Shown here: positions 46,481 to 55,931 of the stretch, piece after piece
Layout of the letters: each line of letters starts with the position of its first letter
Position numbering within the stretch: position 1 is the stretch's first letter
Assembly (NCBI RefSeq): GCF_017355365.1
Contig: NZ_JADIJR010000005.1
Span: forward strand, 1 to 64,000
Length of the DNA: 64,000 bases
Source of the DNA: Microbacterium sp. SD291
GTDB taxonomy: Bacteria > Actinomycetota > Actinomycetes > Actinomycetales > Microbacteriaceae
Direction: 5' to 3'
Program-made: the position numbers and the translations under genes
Notes under the pieces: generated by a model
What the model saw: only the letters and a program-made list of their open reading frames with translations
What the model was told of the DNA's origin: nothing
Databases searched by the model: none

Positions 46481-47098
46481 GTGAGCACAGACAGCGAGAT
46501 CATTCAGCGATCGCTCGAAGAGCCGGGAGTCTTCTCCGAGATCTTCGAGCGGCACGTCCGACCGGTCGGCGGCTACATCCGGCGACGGGTCGGCGCGGAT
46601 GCCGTCGACGACGTCCTGAGCGAGACGTTCCTCGTCGCGTTCCGGAAGCGGGCCGCGTTCGATGCGCGGGGGGAGTCGGCGCGGCCGTGGCTGCTGGGCA
46701 TCGCGACCCGCGTGGTGAAAGGCCATCGCGCGTCGGAGGCGCGGCAGTGGAGGGCGTTCGAGGCGTCGTCGGCCGCGGATGCCGTCTCGGCGGAGTCGCC
46801 GCATGCGGGATCCGATTCCCGTCTCGACGCGGATGCCGCGCTGCGGGCGCTTGCCCCGCGGATCGCCGCGCTCTCGGTGAAGGACCGCGACACGCTGCTC
46901 CTGCACGCGTGGGGCGACCTGACGTATGAGCAGATCGCGGACGCCCTCGGGGTGCCCGTCGGCACCGTCCGGTCACGGCTCAATCGCGTTCGCCGGAAGC
47001 TCGCGCCACCGGGTTCGCACGGTGCGACCCGGCTGACACCCATAGTTCACGTGATGGCGAAGGAGGAGAGCGATGCTGCTTACGGAACGAGTGCGTGA
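46481..47098 (+). CDS. ECF-type RNA polymerase sigma factor (copy B)
   Basis: The 205-aa paralogue of the sigma factor at 44756 shares MSTDSEIIQRSL, region 2 (DDVLSETFLVAFRKRAAFDA) and region 4 (GVPVGTVRSRLNRVRRKL). The first 30 or so nucleotides of both coding regions are nearly identical although the proteins have diverged later. The GTG at 46481 is used, although the frame is open far upstream inside the preceding gene. The 3' end overlaps the next gene by 26 bp. A short basic and acidic tail follows region 4. Confidence 0.9.
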   Translation: MSTDSEIIQRSLEEPGVFSEIFERHVRPVGGYIRRRVGADAVDDVLSETFLVAFRKRAAFDARGESARPWLLGIATRVVKGHRASEARQWRAFEASSAADAVSAESPHAGSDSRLDADAALRALAPRIAALSVKDRDTLLLHAWGDLTYEQIADALGVPVGTVRSRLNRVRRKLAPPGSHGATRLTPIVHVMAKEESDAAYGTSA

Positions 47099-48179
47099 GA
47101 TCGGCGCCGATGAGGCGCGACTCGAAGAGGACACGATCCGCTTCGCGCGGCAAGCGCTGATGCGGGAGATGGCGCGGAGCGTCCGGCCGGAGCGTGTTCG
47201 ACGCCGGCGGCGCGCGTGGGCGGGCATCGGGATCGGCGGACTGGTCGCGGGTGCGGCCGTGACCGCGATCGTGGCGGGCTCCGTGCTCGCGCCGGTCGAG
47301 GCGCCGAGTGCGTCGGCGGCGGACGTGCTCAACGCGGCGGCTGACGTCGTGATCCAGGCGGGCGATACCAACGTGCCGGCGGGGAAATATCTGCGGATCA
47401 CGACCACGAGCGAGGGATTCAGGCTCTGGGACGCCGACACTCCTGAAGGAGCGGGTGAAGGCTGGGAGAGGTTCAATGGTCTCCGATCGAACGCGGAGGC
47501 TGTGTTGCTCACTGAACGGACATCATCGCTTTACGTTCCCGCAGACCGGTCGGGCAGCTGGGTTCGGGTGACCGAACCATCGAAGATCGTCCATGCCTTG
47601 GGCTCGCATGCGCAGGAAGCGCTGACGGATTGGGCGAAGGTCAACCCGCCCAGTGGGTTGGAGGACGGCTCCGAAGTTCTACGGGCCGACGGTGGCGCCT
47701 ATGAGACGGTCGACGGCATAGACGGAGAAGGCACTCGGACTTACTTCTTCGACACGAGGCACCTTTGGGCAGAGATGCCCACTGCCGACGCCCGGGATCT
47801 CGTGACGTGGCTTCGGACACTTGTCGGCGAAGCTCCAGACAGTTCGGCATCCGACAGCTCGATCGTGGAGACCCTGGTCGACGATCCGACGTTCGCTGTG
47901 GCACCAGCTGAGGTGCGGGCAGCATCGCTCCGGGCGCTGGCGCTGCTGGACGGCTCGAGCGTCGAGTCTGTCCACGGTGATGTCACGACCATCCGTTTTG
48001 AGTGGTCGACGAAATGGTGGACGGCGTGGAAACTCATCGACATCGACACAGCGCGCGGACTTATCCTCAAGACCACGTCGTCCGGTGCCATCACCGGTGA
48101 GCCGGACCAGATCGAGGACCTGCCAGGGTGGGAGAGTCGATCGACATACGACTTCACCGTCGTCGACGAGGCGCCGTAG
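47073..48179 (+). CDS. Membrane protein partner of sigma B, paralogue of the product at 45333
   Basis: The 368-aa protein has the same topology as its paralogue: cytosolic charged helix, membrane helix (about 50-70), and an extracellular domain with NVPAGKYLRITTTSEGFRLW and a C-terminal VVDEAP (VVDSAP in the paralogue). AGGAGGAG lies just upstream of the ATG. From about 47,380 to 48,130 the base composition looks less GC-rich, with more A/T-ending codons than in neighbouring genes, which hints at a recombined or acquired segment. Presumed to regulate sigma B; unproven. Confidence 0.75.
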   Translation: MLLTERVREIGADEARLEEDTIRFARQALMREMARSVRPERVRRRRRAWAGIGIGGLVAGAAVTAIVAGSVLAPVEAPSASAADVLNAAADVVIQAGDTNVPAGKYLRITTTSEGFRLWDADTPEGAGEGWERFNGLRSNAEAVLLTERTSSLYVPADRSGSWVRVTEPSKIVHALGSHAQEALTDWAKVNPPSGLEDGSEVLRADGGAYETVDGIDGEGTRTYFFDTRHLWAEMPTADARDLVTWLRTLVGEAPDSSASDSSIVETLVDDPTFAVAPAEVRAASLRALALLDGSSVESVHGDVTTIRFEWSTKWWTAWKLIDIDTARGLILKTTSSGAITGEPDQIEDLPGWESRSTYDFTVVDEAP

Positions 48180-48198
48180 CCCCGGCATCCGCTCGTCC

Positions 48199-48229
48199 GG
48201 CCCCGGCACCGAGTCTCGGTGTCGGGGCC
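48199..48229 (+). terminator. Terminator upstream of dnaE
   Basis: A 14-bp stem with one G-T pair (GGCCCCGGCACCGA and near-complement, 3-nt loop) follows the sigma module by 19 bp. Confidence 0.7.
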
Positions 48230-48235
48230 GTCTCG

Positions 48236-48241
48236 TAGACT
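48236..48241 (+). promoter_or_regulatory. -10 box (TAGACT) of dnaE
   Basis: TAGACT lies 7 nt before the ATG at 48249, right after the terminator. It decides against the in-frame upstream codons. Confidence 0.5.
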
Positions 48242-48248
48242 CGAACCC

Positions 48249-51200
48249 ATGGCATCCGACTCCTTCGTGCACCTCCACGTCCACAGCGAGTACTCGATGC
48301 TGGACGGCGCGGCGAAGATCAGCGCGATGACCCAGGCGGCCGCCGAGTACGGGATGCCGGCGATCGCCGTGACCGACCACGGCAACACCTTCGCGGCCTT
48401 CGAGTTCTACCGCGCGGCCCAGGCGGCCGGCGTCAAGCCGATCGTCGGGCTCGAGGCGTACGTCACCCCCGGCACGCACCGCAGCGACAAGTCGCGAGTG
48501 CAGTGGGGGTCTCCCGACCAGAAGAGCGACGACGTCTCCGGATCGGGCGCCTACACCCACATGACCATGTGGAGCCAGAGCACCGAGGGCATGCACAACC
48601 TGTTCCGGCTCAGCTCGCTGTCGAGCATGGAGGGCTACTACTTCAAGCCCCGCATGGACCGCGACCTGCTGCAGACCTACGGCAAGGGCCTGATCGCGAC
48701 CACCGGATGCCCCTCCGGCGAGGTGCAGACGCGCCTGCGCCTCGGACAGTACGACGCGGCGCGTGCCGCGGCGGCCGAGTTCCAGGACATCTTCGGCCGG
48801 GAGAACTACTTCGCCGAGATCATGGATCACGGGCTCTCCATCGAGCGCCGTGTGATGACCGACCTCCTCCGCCTCGCGAAGGACCTGAACATCCCGCTGG
48901 TGGCGACCAACGACTCGCACTACACGCACCAGCACGAGGCCGATGCCCACGCCGCCCTCCTCTGCGTGCAATCCGGCTCGACGCTCGACGACCCGAACCG
49001 CTTCAAGTTCGACGGCGACGGCTACTACATCAAGACGGCCGCCGAGATGCGGCAGATGTTCCGTGATCACCCCGAGGCGTGCGACAACACGCTGCTGATC
49101 GCCGAGCGGTGCGAGGTGGAGTTCAACACCTCCGCGAACTACATGCCGCGCTTCCCGGTGCCGCACGGCGAGACCGAGGACAGCTGGCTGATCAAGGAGG
49201 TCGAGAAGGGTCTCCACCACCGCTACCCGGCCGGCATCCCCGACAAGGTCCGCAAGCAGGCCGAGTACGAGACCGGCATCATCCTGCAGATGGGGTTCCC
49301 CGGCTACTTCCTCGTCGTCGCCGATTTCATCAACTGGGCCAAGGACAACGGCATCCGCGTCGGCCCCGGCCGTGGCTCCGGTGCCGGATCCATGGTCGCC
49401 TACGCCATGAAGATCACCGACCTCGACCCCCTCGAGCACGGCCTGATCTTCGAGCGCTTCCTCAACCCCGACCGCGTGTCCATGCCCGACTTCGACGTCG
49501 ACTTCGACGATCGTCGCCGCGGCGAGGTCATCGACTACGTCACCCAGAAGTACGGCTCCGAGCGCGTCGCGCAGATCGTCACCTACGGCACGATCAAGTC
49601 CAAGCAGGCGCTGAAGGATGCCGGGCGAGTGCTCGGCTTCCCGTTCAGCATGGGGGAGCGGCTGACCAAGGCGATGCCGCCGCCCGTGATGGGCAAGGAC
49701 ATGCCCCTCGACGGCATGTTCGACTCCGCGCACCCCCGCTACAAGGAGGCCAGCGAGTTCCGCGCACTCATCGAGACCGATCCCGAGGCGAAGACGGTCT
49801 TCGATCGCGCCCTGGGTCTGGAGGGGCTGAAGCGCCAGTGGGGTGTGCACGCCGCCGGCGTGATCATGTCGTCGGAGCCGCTGATCGACATCATCCCGAT
49901 CATGCGCCGCGAGCAGGACGGCCAGATCGTCACGCAGTTCGACTATCCGTCGTGCGAGAGCCTCGGGCTCATCAAGATGGACTTCCTGGGGCTGCGCAAC
50001 CTCACGATCATCTCGGACGCCCTCGACAACATCCGCATGAACCGCGGCGAGGAGCTCGACCTCGAGCACCTCGCGCTCGACGACCAGGGCGCCTACGACC
50101 TGCTGGCCCGCGGTGAATCGCTCGGCGTGTTCCAGCTCGACGGCGGTCCGATGCGCGCGCTGATGCGCCTGATGAAGCCAGACAGCTTCGAGGACATCTC
50201 GGCCCTCATCGCGCTGTACCGACCCGGCCCCATGGGGGCGAACTCGCACACCAACTACGCGCTGCGCAAGAACGGCCAGCAGCCGATCACGCCCATCCAC
50301 CCGGAGTTCACCGACTCTCTCGCCGAGATCCTCGAGGAGTCCTACGGCCTCATCATCTACCAGGAGCAGGTGATGGCGATCGCGCAGAAGGTCGCCGGCT
50401 TCTCGCTCGGCCAGGCCGACATCCTCCGCCGCGCGATGGGCAAGAAGAAGAAATCCGAGCTCGACAAGCAGTTCGCGGGCTTCCAGGCCGGCATGCACGC
50501 CAACGGATACTCGGACCCCGCGGTGAACGCGCTCTGGGAGATCCTGCTGCCGTTCTCCGACTACGCCTTCAACAAGGCGCACTCGGCCGCGTACGGCGTG
50601 GTCTCGTACTGGACCGCGTATCTCAAGGCGCACTACCCCGCCGAGTACATGGCCGCGCTCCTCACCAGCGTCGGCGACTCCAAGGACAAGATGGCGCTCT
50701 ACCTCAACGAGTGCCGCCGCATGGGCATCAAGGTGCTGCCGCCCGACGTCTCCGAGTCGATCAACTTCTTCGCCGCCGTCGGCGACGACATCCGCTTCGG
50801 TCTCGGCGCGGTGCGCAACGTCGGCAGCAACGTGGTCGACGGGATCGTCCACTCCCGCAAGGAGGAGCGGTTCACGTCGTTCCACCACTTCCTCGACAAG
50901 GTGCCCCTGCACGTCGCGAACAAGCGGACCGTCGAGTCGCTGATCAAGGCCGGGGCCTTCGACTCCATGGGCGACACGCGCCGTGCGCTCATGGAGGTGC
51001 ATGAGGATGCGGTCGAGGCCGCGGTGGACCGCAAGCGCAACGAGGCCCAGGGGGCCATCGGGTTCGATTTCGACAGCCTCTACGACGGCATGGAGGAGGC
51101 GGCGCCGGCCAAGGTGCCCACTCGACCGGAGTGGATCAAGAAGGACAAGCTCGCCTTCGAGCGGGAGATGCTCGGACTCTACGTCTCCGACCATCCGCTG

Positions 51201-51767
51201 GCCGGTCTGGAGGTGCCGCTGGCCAAGCACGCCTCCATCTCGATCCACGACCTGAACAACTCCGAGGACGTCCAGGACGGCGACCAGGTCACCGTCGCGG
51301 GTCTCGTGACGAGCGTGCAGCATCGTGTCGCCAAGGCGAGCGGCAATCCCTACGGCATGATCACGGTCGAGGACTTCAACGGCGAGGTCACCGTGATGTT
51401 CATGGGGAAGACCTACACCGAGTTCCAGCACACCCTGCAGCAGGACTCGATCCTCGCGGTCCGCGGGCGGGTGTCCCGTCGCGACGACGGGCTCAACCTG
51501 CATGCGCAGTCCGCGTTCGCGCCCGATGTCGGCTCGTTCGACGCGGCCGGTCCGCTCTCGCTGGTGCTCGCCGAGCAGCGCGCGACGGAGCGCGTGATGA
51601 ACGAGCTCGCCGAGGTGCTCCGCCGCCACAACGGCGACACCGAGGTGGTGCTGCGGGTGCATCGCGGTGGCACCGCCAAGGTGTTCGACGTCCCGATGCC
51701 GGTGAAGGTCACCGCCGACCTGTTCGGCGACCTGAAGTCACTGCTCGGACCGTCCTGCCTGGGGTGA
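48249..51767 (+). CDS. dnaE: DNA polymerase III subunit alpha
   Basis: This is the replicative polymerase catalytic subunit. The 1172-aa protein (E. coli enzyme 1160 aa) has the N-terminal PHP domain (SFVHLHVHSEYSMLDG), the palm with PDFDVDFDDRRRG (two catalytic Asp), GPGRGSGAGSMVAYA and RYKEASEFRALIE, fingers FNKAHSAAYGVVSYWTAYL and a C-terminal OB fold (GDQVTVAGLVTSVQHRVAKA). It is the DnaE1 type; no DnaE2 features such as an imuB neighbour. The transcript is predicted leaderless. Confidence 0.97.
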   Translation: MASDSFVHLHVHSEYSMLDGAAKISAMTQAAAEYGMPAIAVTDHGNTFAAFEFYRAAQAAGVKPIVGLEAYVTPGTHRSDKSRVQWGSPDQKSDDVSGSGAYTHMTMWSQSTEGMHNLFRLSSLSSMEGYYFKPRMDRDLLQTYGKGLIATTGCPSGEVQTRLRLGQYDAARAAAAEFQDIFGRENYFAEIMDHGLSIERRVMTDLLRLAKDLNIPLVATNDSHYTHQHEADAHAALLCVQSGSTLDDPNRFKFDGDGYYIKTAAEMRQMFRDHPEACDNTLLIAERCEVEFNTSANYMPRFPVPHGETEDSWLIKEVEKGLHHRYPAGIPDKVRKQAEYETGIILQMGFPGYFLVVADFINWAKDNGIRVGPGRGSGAGSMVAYAMKITDLDPLEHGLIFERFLNPDRVSMPDFDVDFDDRRRGEVIDYVTQKYGSERVAQIVTYGTIKSKQALKDAGRVLGFPFSMGERLTKAMPPPVMGKDMPLDGMFDSAHPRYKEASEFRALIETDPEAKTVFDRALGLEGLKRQWGVHAAGVIMSSEPLIDIIPIMRREQDGQIVTQFDYPSCESLGLIKMDFLGLRNLTIISDALDNIRMNRGEELDLEHLALDDQGAYDLLARGESLGVFQLDGGPMRALMRLMKPDSFEDISALIALYRPGPMGANSHTNYALRKNGQQPITPIHPEFTDSLAEILEESYGLIIYQEQVMAIAQKVAGFSLGQADILRRAMGKKKKSELDKQFAGFQAGMHANGYSDPAVNALWEILLPFSDYAFNKAHSAAYGVVSYWTAYLKAHYPAEYMAALLTSVGDSKDKMALYLNECRRMGIKVLPPDVSESINFFAAVGDDIRFGLGAVRNVGSNVVDGIVHSRKEERFTSFHHFLDKVPLHVANKRTVESLIKAGAFDSMGDTRRALMEVHEDAVEAAVDRKRNEAQGAIGFDFDSLYDGMEEAAPAKVPTRPEWIKKDKLAFEREMLGLYVSDHPLAGLEVPLAKHASISIHDLNNSEDVQDGDQVTVAGLVTSVQHRVAKASGNPYGMITVEDFNGEVTVMFMGKTYTEFQHTLQQDSILAVRGRVSRRDDGLNLHAQSAFAPDVGSFDAAGPLSLVLAEQRATERVMNELAEVLRRHNGDTEVVLRVHRGGTAKVFDVPMPVKVTADLFGDLKSLLGPSCLG

Positions 51768-51772
51768 GCGGG

Positions 51773-51778
51773 TAGTAT
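51773..51778 (+). promoter_or_regulatory. -10 box (TAGTAT) of the membrane protein gene at 51837
   Basis: TAGTAT lies just after the dnaE stop and predicts a leader of about 50 nt ending in AAAGGAA before the ATG. Confidence 0.45.
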
Positions 51779-51836
51779 CGGGACGCGTCGGGAGCACGGG
51801 TCTCCCCGCCGCGCCCCGTGACGAAAGGAACTTCTG

Positions 51837-53012
51837 ATGAGCACGGACCTGCCTGGTGACCAGGACGCCGCCCGCGACGAGACGGAGGACGTCTTCGTCG
51901 ACGACGGCGTGCTGTATGACGACGAGGTGACGCCGGAGCACGGCATCCTCGGCTTCACCCTGCGCGAGCTGCTGATCGTCGGAGTATGGCTGCTCTCGTT
52001 CGCGCTGTCGTTCTTCCCGGTGGTGGGGGACGTCCCCCTATGGGGCATCGGCATCCAGTGGCTCCTGCCCATCGCTCTCCCGACGGCCGCCGTCTTCCTG
52101 ATCGTGCTGCGCCGCTTCTCGCCGGACGGGATCCGCCGGGTCGGCTCGCTCGGCATCGACCAGTTCGCGTCCGTCGCGTTCTCGGTGTCGGCGACGATCT
52201 GGATCGGGAGCCTCTGGCTCGCGATCGCCACCGTGATCGGCAGCGGGTACTGGGCCCTGTCGTGGAACGGCATCGCGCTCGCCCTCACCTCGCTCGCCCT
52301 GGTCGTGCTCACGGTCTTCGCGCCGATCATCCCCGGGCTGCGGGAGGACTTCCACGGGCGGCTCGTGACGCTGGCGCACCGGAACGCGAACCCGGTCAGG
52401 CCCGTGATCGCGAGGCCACGGCCCGTGGCGGTGCCGACGACGCCGGAGGCGAGTGCCGCATCGACCTCGGTGGCCGCCCTCGACCCCGAGCTGTCCGGTC
52501 AGCAGACCACGGACGAGATCGCCCGCCCGGATGCCGCGGAGCAGGTGCGGCTCGCAGGTCACGCCTCCGGCGGAGGAACCGGCACGTCGGACGACACCGC
52601 GATCGACGACGACTACACGCCGGCATACGCGCGCAGGTCGCGGGGCGAGGAGATCGTCTCGGACACCGACAGCATCGTCGCGCTCGTCACCCCCGACGAG
52701 ACTCTCCCCGACGACACCGCCGTCGAGGCGGAGCCCGGTGCGGTCCCGGCCGCGACGGGAGAGCCGGATTCGGCCGGCGACATCGATCTCGACGGCACGA
52801 ACCCGCGGAGCGCGACCCCTGACCCCCAGCCCTTCTGGATCCTCGCACCCACGGATCGAGAGGTCCACGACGAGCGCGGCGACGTGCTCTTCACCATCGG
52901 GCCGAGCGCGTGGGCCCTGGTGATCGAGGACCGCGGGGGAGCGTACGTCGTGCGACACGATGACGGCCGGATCGGCTATCTGCACGACATCTCGGACATC
53001 ACGAAGGGCTGA
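51837..53012 (+). CDS. Membrane protein with four helices and an SH3-like C-terminal region
   Basis: The 391-aa protein has a 45-residue acidic N-terminus, four membrane helices (about residues 45-160), a long Ala/Asp/Thr-rich, probably disordered middle, and a conserved-looking C-terminal 60 residues (FWILAPTDREVHDERGDVLF, then AYVVRHDDGRIGYLHDISDI). I do not recognise a named family. The C-terminus may be an SH3-like or PRC-like small beta domain. It sits between dnaE and hisD; the 2-bp gap to hisD suggests co-transcription. Function unknown. Confidence 0.6.
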   Translation: MSTDLPGDQDAARDETEDVFVDDGVLYDDEVTPEHGILGFTLRELLIVGVWLLSFALSFFPVVGDVPLWGIGIQWLLPIALPTAAVFLIVLRRFSPDGIRRVGSLGIDQFASVAFSVSATIWIGSLWLAIATVIGSGYWALSWNGIALALTSLALVVLTVFAPIIPGLREDFHGRLVTLAHRNANPVRPVIARPRPVAVPTTPEASAASTSVAALDPELSGQQTTDEIARPDAAEQVRLAGHASGGGTGTSDDTAIDDDYTPAYARRSRGEEIVSDTDSIVALVTPDETLPDDTAVEAEPGAVPAATGEPDSAGDIDLDGTNPRSATPDPQPFWILAPTDREVHDERGDVLFTIGPSAWALVIEDRGGAYVVRHDDGRIGYLHDISDITKG

Positions 53013-53014
53013 CT

Positions 53015-54319
53015 GTGCGCACGATCGATCTGCGAGGGCGGGAGCTCTCGCCCGCTGACATGCTCGCCGCCGTTCCTCGCGCCACGCAGGCGCGCGCCGA
53101 GGCGCTCGACACCGCCGCGCGCATCGTCGACGACGTGCGCGAGCGCGGCGAGGACGCACTGCGCGAGCAGGCGGAGCGATTCGACCGCGTGAGCGGACAC
53201 GATGTGCGCGTCCCGGCCGCGCACATCGCCGAAGCGCTCGAGGTGCTCGCACCTGAGGTGAGGGCGGCGCTCGAGGAGGCCATCCGCCGTGTGCGCATCG
53301 CCTCGGCGGCCCAGGTGCCCGCGACGCAGATCACCGAGATCGGACCGGGCGCGCGGATCACGCAGCGCTGGCAGCCGGTGCACCGCGTCGGCGTGTACAT
53401 TCCCGGCGGCAAGGCCGTCTACCCTTCCAGCGTCATCATGAACGTCGTGCCAGCTCAGGTCGCCGGCGTCCAGCAGATCGCGCTCGCCTCCCCGCCGCAG
53501 GCGGACCAGGATGGTCGCATCCACCCCACGATCCTCGCCGCGGCCGGCCTCCTCGGCGTCACCGAGGTGTACGCGATGGGCGGAGCAGGCGCGATCGGCG
53601 CCTTCGCGCACGGCGTGCCGTCGATCGGCCTCGACCCCGTCGACGTGCTCTCGGGGCCGGGGAACAACTACGTCGCCTCCGCGAAGCGCGCGGTCGCGGG
53701 CGTCGTGGGCACCGACTCGGAGGCCGGCGCGACCGAGATCCTCGTGGTCGCGGATGCCGCCGCCGATCCGCGGCTCGTGGCCGCGGATCTGGTGAGCCAG
53801 GCCGAGCACGACGAGCAGGCATCCGCCGTGCTCGTCACCGACTCGCCCGAGCTGGCGGAGCGCGTCGCGACCGAGGTCGCGCAGCAGAGCGGGGCCACCC
53901 GGCACGCCGTGCGTGTCGCCGCAGCGCTCGAGGGACCGCAGTCGGCGATCGTCCTCGTCGACGACCGCGCCATGGCTACGGCGTTCAGCAACGCCTACGC
54001 ACCGGAGCACCTCGAGCTCCACCTCGAGGACGCGGAGGAGGCGGCATCCGCATTCACCAGCGCCGGGGCCGTGTTCGTCGGCGACCAGACACCTGTGAGC
54101 CTCGGCGACTACATGGCCGGCAGCAACCACGTCCTGCCCACCGGGGGACAGGCGCGCTACGCGCCAGGACTCGGCGCGTACACGTTCCTGCGTCCGCAGC
54201 AGGTGATCTCCTACGACCGCTCGGCCCTCGCGGACGTCCGCGCCGGGGTGGTCGCGCTGGCGAACACCGAGGTGCTGCCAGCGCACGGTGAGGCGATCGA
54301 GGCCAGGTTCACGGCGTAG
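53015..54319 (+). CDS. hisD: Histidinol dehydrogenase
   Basis: HisD oxidises L-histidinol to L-histidine in two NAD-dependent, zinc-requiring steps. The 434-aa protein has [49 protein letters not shown], and zinc ligands in [15 protein letters not shown] and [12 protein letters not shown] start 2 bp after the preceding gene. It is not followed by hisC or hisB, so the rest of the pathway is elsewhere. The stop codon TAG starts a TAGGAT box for nrdR. Confidence 0.96.
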   Translation: MRTIDLRGRELSPADMLAAVPRATQARAEALDTAARIVDDVRERGEDALREQAERFDRVSGHDVRVPAAHIAEALEVLAPEVRAALEEAIRRVRIASAAQVPATQITEIGPGARITQRWQPVHRVGVYIPGGKAVYPSSVIMNVVPAQVAGVQQIALASPPQADQDGRIHPTILAAAGLLGVTEVYAMGGAGAIGAFAHGVPSIGLDPVDVLSGPGNNYVASAKRAVAGVVGTDSEAGATEILVVADAAADPRLVAADLVSQAEHDEQASAVLVTDSPELAERVATEVAQQSGATRHAVRVAAALEGPQSAIVLVDDRAMATAFSNAYAPEHLELHLEDAEEAASAFTSAGAVFVGDQTPVSLGDYMAGSNHVLPTGGQARYAPGLGAYTFLRPQQVISYDRSALADVRAGVVALANTEVLPAHGEAIEARFTA

Positions 54320-54322
54320 GAT
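54317..54322 (+). promoter_or_regulatory. -10 box (TAGGAT) of nrdR, overlapping the hisD stop
   Basis: TAGGAT begins with the hisD TAG stop and lies 7 nt before the nrdR ATG. Confidence 0.5.
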
Positions 54323-54329
54323 CTGTCAG

Positions 54330-54812
54330 ATGCACTGCCCCTTCTGCCGTCATCCTGACTCCCGGGTCATCGACTCCCGCACCAGCGACGACGGCCTCTC
54401 GATCCGCAGGCGCCGGCAGTGCCCCGAGTGCGGCGGCCGCTTCTCGACCACGGAGACCGCGAGCCTCAACGTGATCAAGCGCTCAGGAGTGATGGAGCCG
54501 TTCAGCCGCGAGAAGGTGATGGCTGGCGTCCGTAAGGCATGCCAGGGGCGTCCTGTCACGGAAGCCGACCTCGCGGTGCTCGCGCAGCGGGTCGAGGAGG
54601 CCGTGCGCCAGACCGGCGTCTCGCAGCTCGACACGAACGAGATCGGACTGGCGATCCTCGGACCGCTCCGCGACCTCGACGAGGTCGCCTACCTGCGGTT
54701 CGCCAGTGTCTATCAGGCCTTCGACTCGCTGGAGGACTTCGAGAGCGCGATCACCGACCTGCGGGCGGATCACGCCGAAACCCGCGCGGAGCCGGAGCCG
54801 TCCGAGCGGTAA
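54330..54812 (+). CDS. nrdR: Transcriptional repressor NrdR
   Basis: NrdR represses ribonucleotide reductase genes when dATP/ATP signals sufficiency. The 160-aa protein has an N-terminal zinc ribbon ([28 protein letters not shown]) and an ATP-cone ([31 protein letters not shown]). The ATG at 54330 begins the zinc ribbon, and the box at 54317 places transcription start within a few bases of it. The upstream open frame is inside hisD. Confidence 0.96.
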   Translation: MHCPFCRHPDSRVIDSRTSDDGLSIRRRRQCPECGGRFSTTETASLNVIKRSGVMEPFSREKVMAGVRKACQGRPVTEADLAVLAQRVEEAVRQTGVSQLDTNEIGLAILGPLRDLDEVAYLRFASVYQAFDSLEDFESAITDLRADHAETRAEPEPSER

Positions 54813-54815
54813 TCT
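54810..54815 (+). promoter_or_regulatory. -10 box (TAATCT) of pyrD, overlapping the nrdR stop
   Basis: TAATCT contains the nrdR TAA stop and lies 7 nt before the pyrD ATG. Confidence 0.45.
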
Positions 54816-54822
54816 GGCAGGG

Positions 54823-55848
54823 ATGTATCCGCTGCTCTTCCGCGCTGTCCTCTCGCGCTTCGATTCCGAGTTCGCCCATCACGCCGGGATGGCGGTGATC
54901 CGCGTCCTCGGAGTCCCGCCGTTCTCCTGGGCGACGCGCGCGCTGACCGCACCCGACCCGTCCCTGCGCGTCGACGCCCTCGGCCTGAGCTTCCCGTCGC
55001 CGTTCGGAATCGCGGCCGGGTTCGACAAGAACGCCGTCGGCGTCCGCGGTCTGGCGGCCCTCGGCTTCGGGCATGTCGAGATCGGCACCGTGACGGCGAT
55101 CCCGCAGGAGGGCAACCCGAAGCCGCGACTGGTCCGACTCATCGCCGATCGCGCCCTGATCAACCGGATGGGCTTCAACAACGACGGAGCGGATGTCATC
55201 GCACGGCGCCTCGCGACGCTGCGCCGTGGCGCACCGGACACCGTGATCGGCGTGAACATCGGCAAGAGCCGGGTGGTCGACGTCGAGGATGCGACGGCCG
55301 ACTATGTCGCATCTGCGACGCGCCTCGCGCCGCTCGCCGACTACCTGGCGGTCAACGTGTCGTCACCGAACACGCCGGGGCTCCGCGGGCTCCAAGCCGT
55401 GGAGACCCTCGCGCCGCTGCTGCGCGCCGTGCGGGAGGCCGCGGGCGACACGCCCCTGCTGGTGAAGATCGCCCCCGACCTCCCCGACGAGGAGATCACC
55501 GCCATCTCGCAGATGGCGGTCGCGGAGGGACTCGCGGGCATCATCGCGCACAACACGACGATCGGCCGTGACGGCCTGCTGACGGATGCCGCCGCCGTCG
55601 AGGCAGCCGGTGCCGGCGGGCTCTCGGGCGCGCCGCTGAAGGCGCGGTCGCTGCAGGTGCTGGGGATCGTCCGCGCCGCCGTTCCCGCCGACTTCTGCGT
55701 GATCGCGGTCGGGGGAGTCGAGACGCCCGCCGATGTGCAGGCGCGACTGGACGCCGGCGCGACCCTCGTGCAGGGTTACACTGCCTTCCTCTACCGCGGC
55801 CCGTTCTGGGGCCGGGAGATCAACCGCGGTCTGCGCGGATCACGCTGA
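54823..55848 (+). CDS. pyrD: Dihydroorotate dehydrogenase (quinone), class 2
   Basis: PyrD oxidises dihydroorotate in pyrimidine synthesis, passing electrons through FMN to the membrane quinone. The 341-aa protein has an N-terminal membrane-binding helix region (MYPLLFRAVLSRFDSEFAHH), GIAAGFDKNA, NRMGFNNDG, the catalytic Ser in NVSSPNTPGLRGLQ, KIAPDLPDEEI and GGLSGAPLKARSL. All are hallmarks of class 2 enzymes. The start follows from the box overlapping the nrdR stop. It is co-directional with, but perhaps independent of, nrdR. Confidence 0.96.
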   Translation: MYPLLFRAVLSRFDSEFAHHAGMAVIRVLGVPPFSWATRALTAPDPSLRVDALGLSFPSPFGIAAGFDKNAVGVRGLAALGFGHVEIGTVTAIPQEGNPKPRLVRLIADRALINRMGFNNDGADVIARRLATLRRGAPDTVIGVNIGKSRVVDVEDATADYVASATRLAPLADYLAVNVSSPNTPGLRGLQAVETLAPLLRAVREAAGDTPLLVKIAPDLPDEEITAISQMAVAEGLAGIIAHNTTIGRDGLLTDAAAVEAAGAGGLSGAPLKARSLQVLGIVRAAVPADFCVIAVGGVETPADVQARLDAGATLVQGYTAFLYRGPFWGREINRGLRGSR

Positions 55849-55876
55849 CCGACACGGCATCGCCGAACGGCACAGC

Positions 55877-55914
55877 AGAAGCGCCTCATGCTCCGCGGAG
55901 CATGAGGCGCTTCT
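55877..55914. terminator. Bidirectional terminator between pyrD and the DUF3043 gene
   Basis: A 38-nt perfect palindrome (19-bp arms, core GAAGCGCCTCATGCTCC) lies between convergent genes. Confidence 0.88.
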
Positions 55915-55931
55915 CAGTCGTGCGTGCGGGG

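Noticed and set aside
47679..51662. 1327-codon minus-strand open frame opposite dnaE
   Set aside because: Composition-driven antisense frame. It has no recognisable domain, and dnaE on the other strand is complete.
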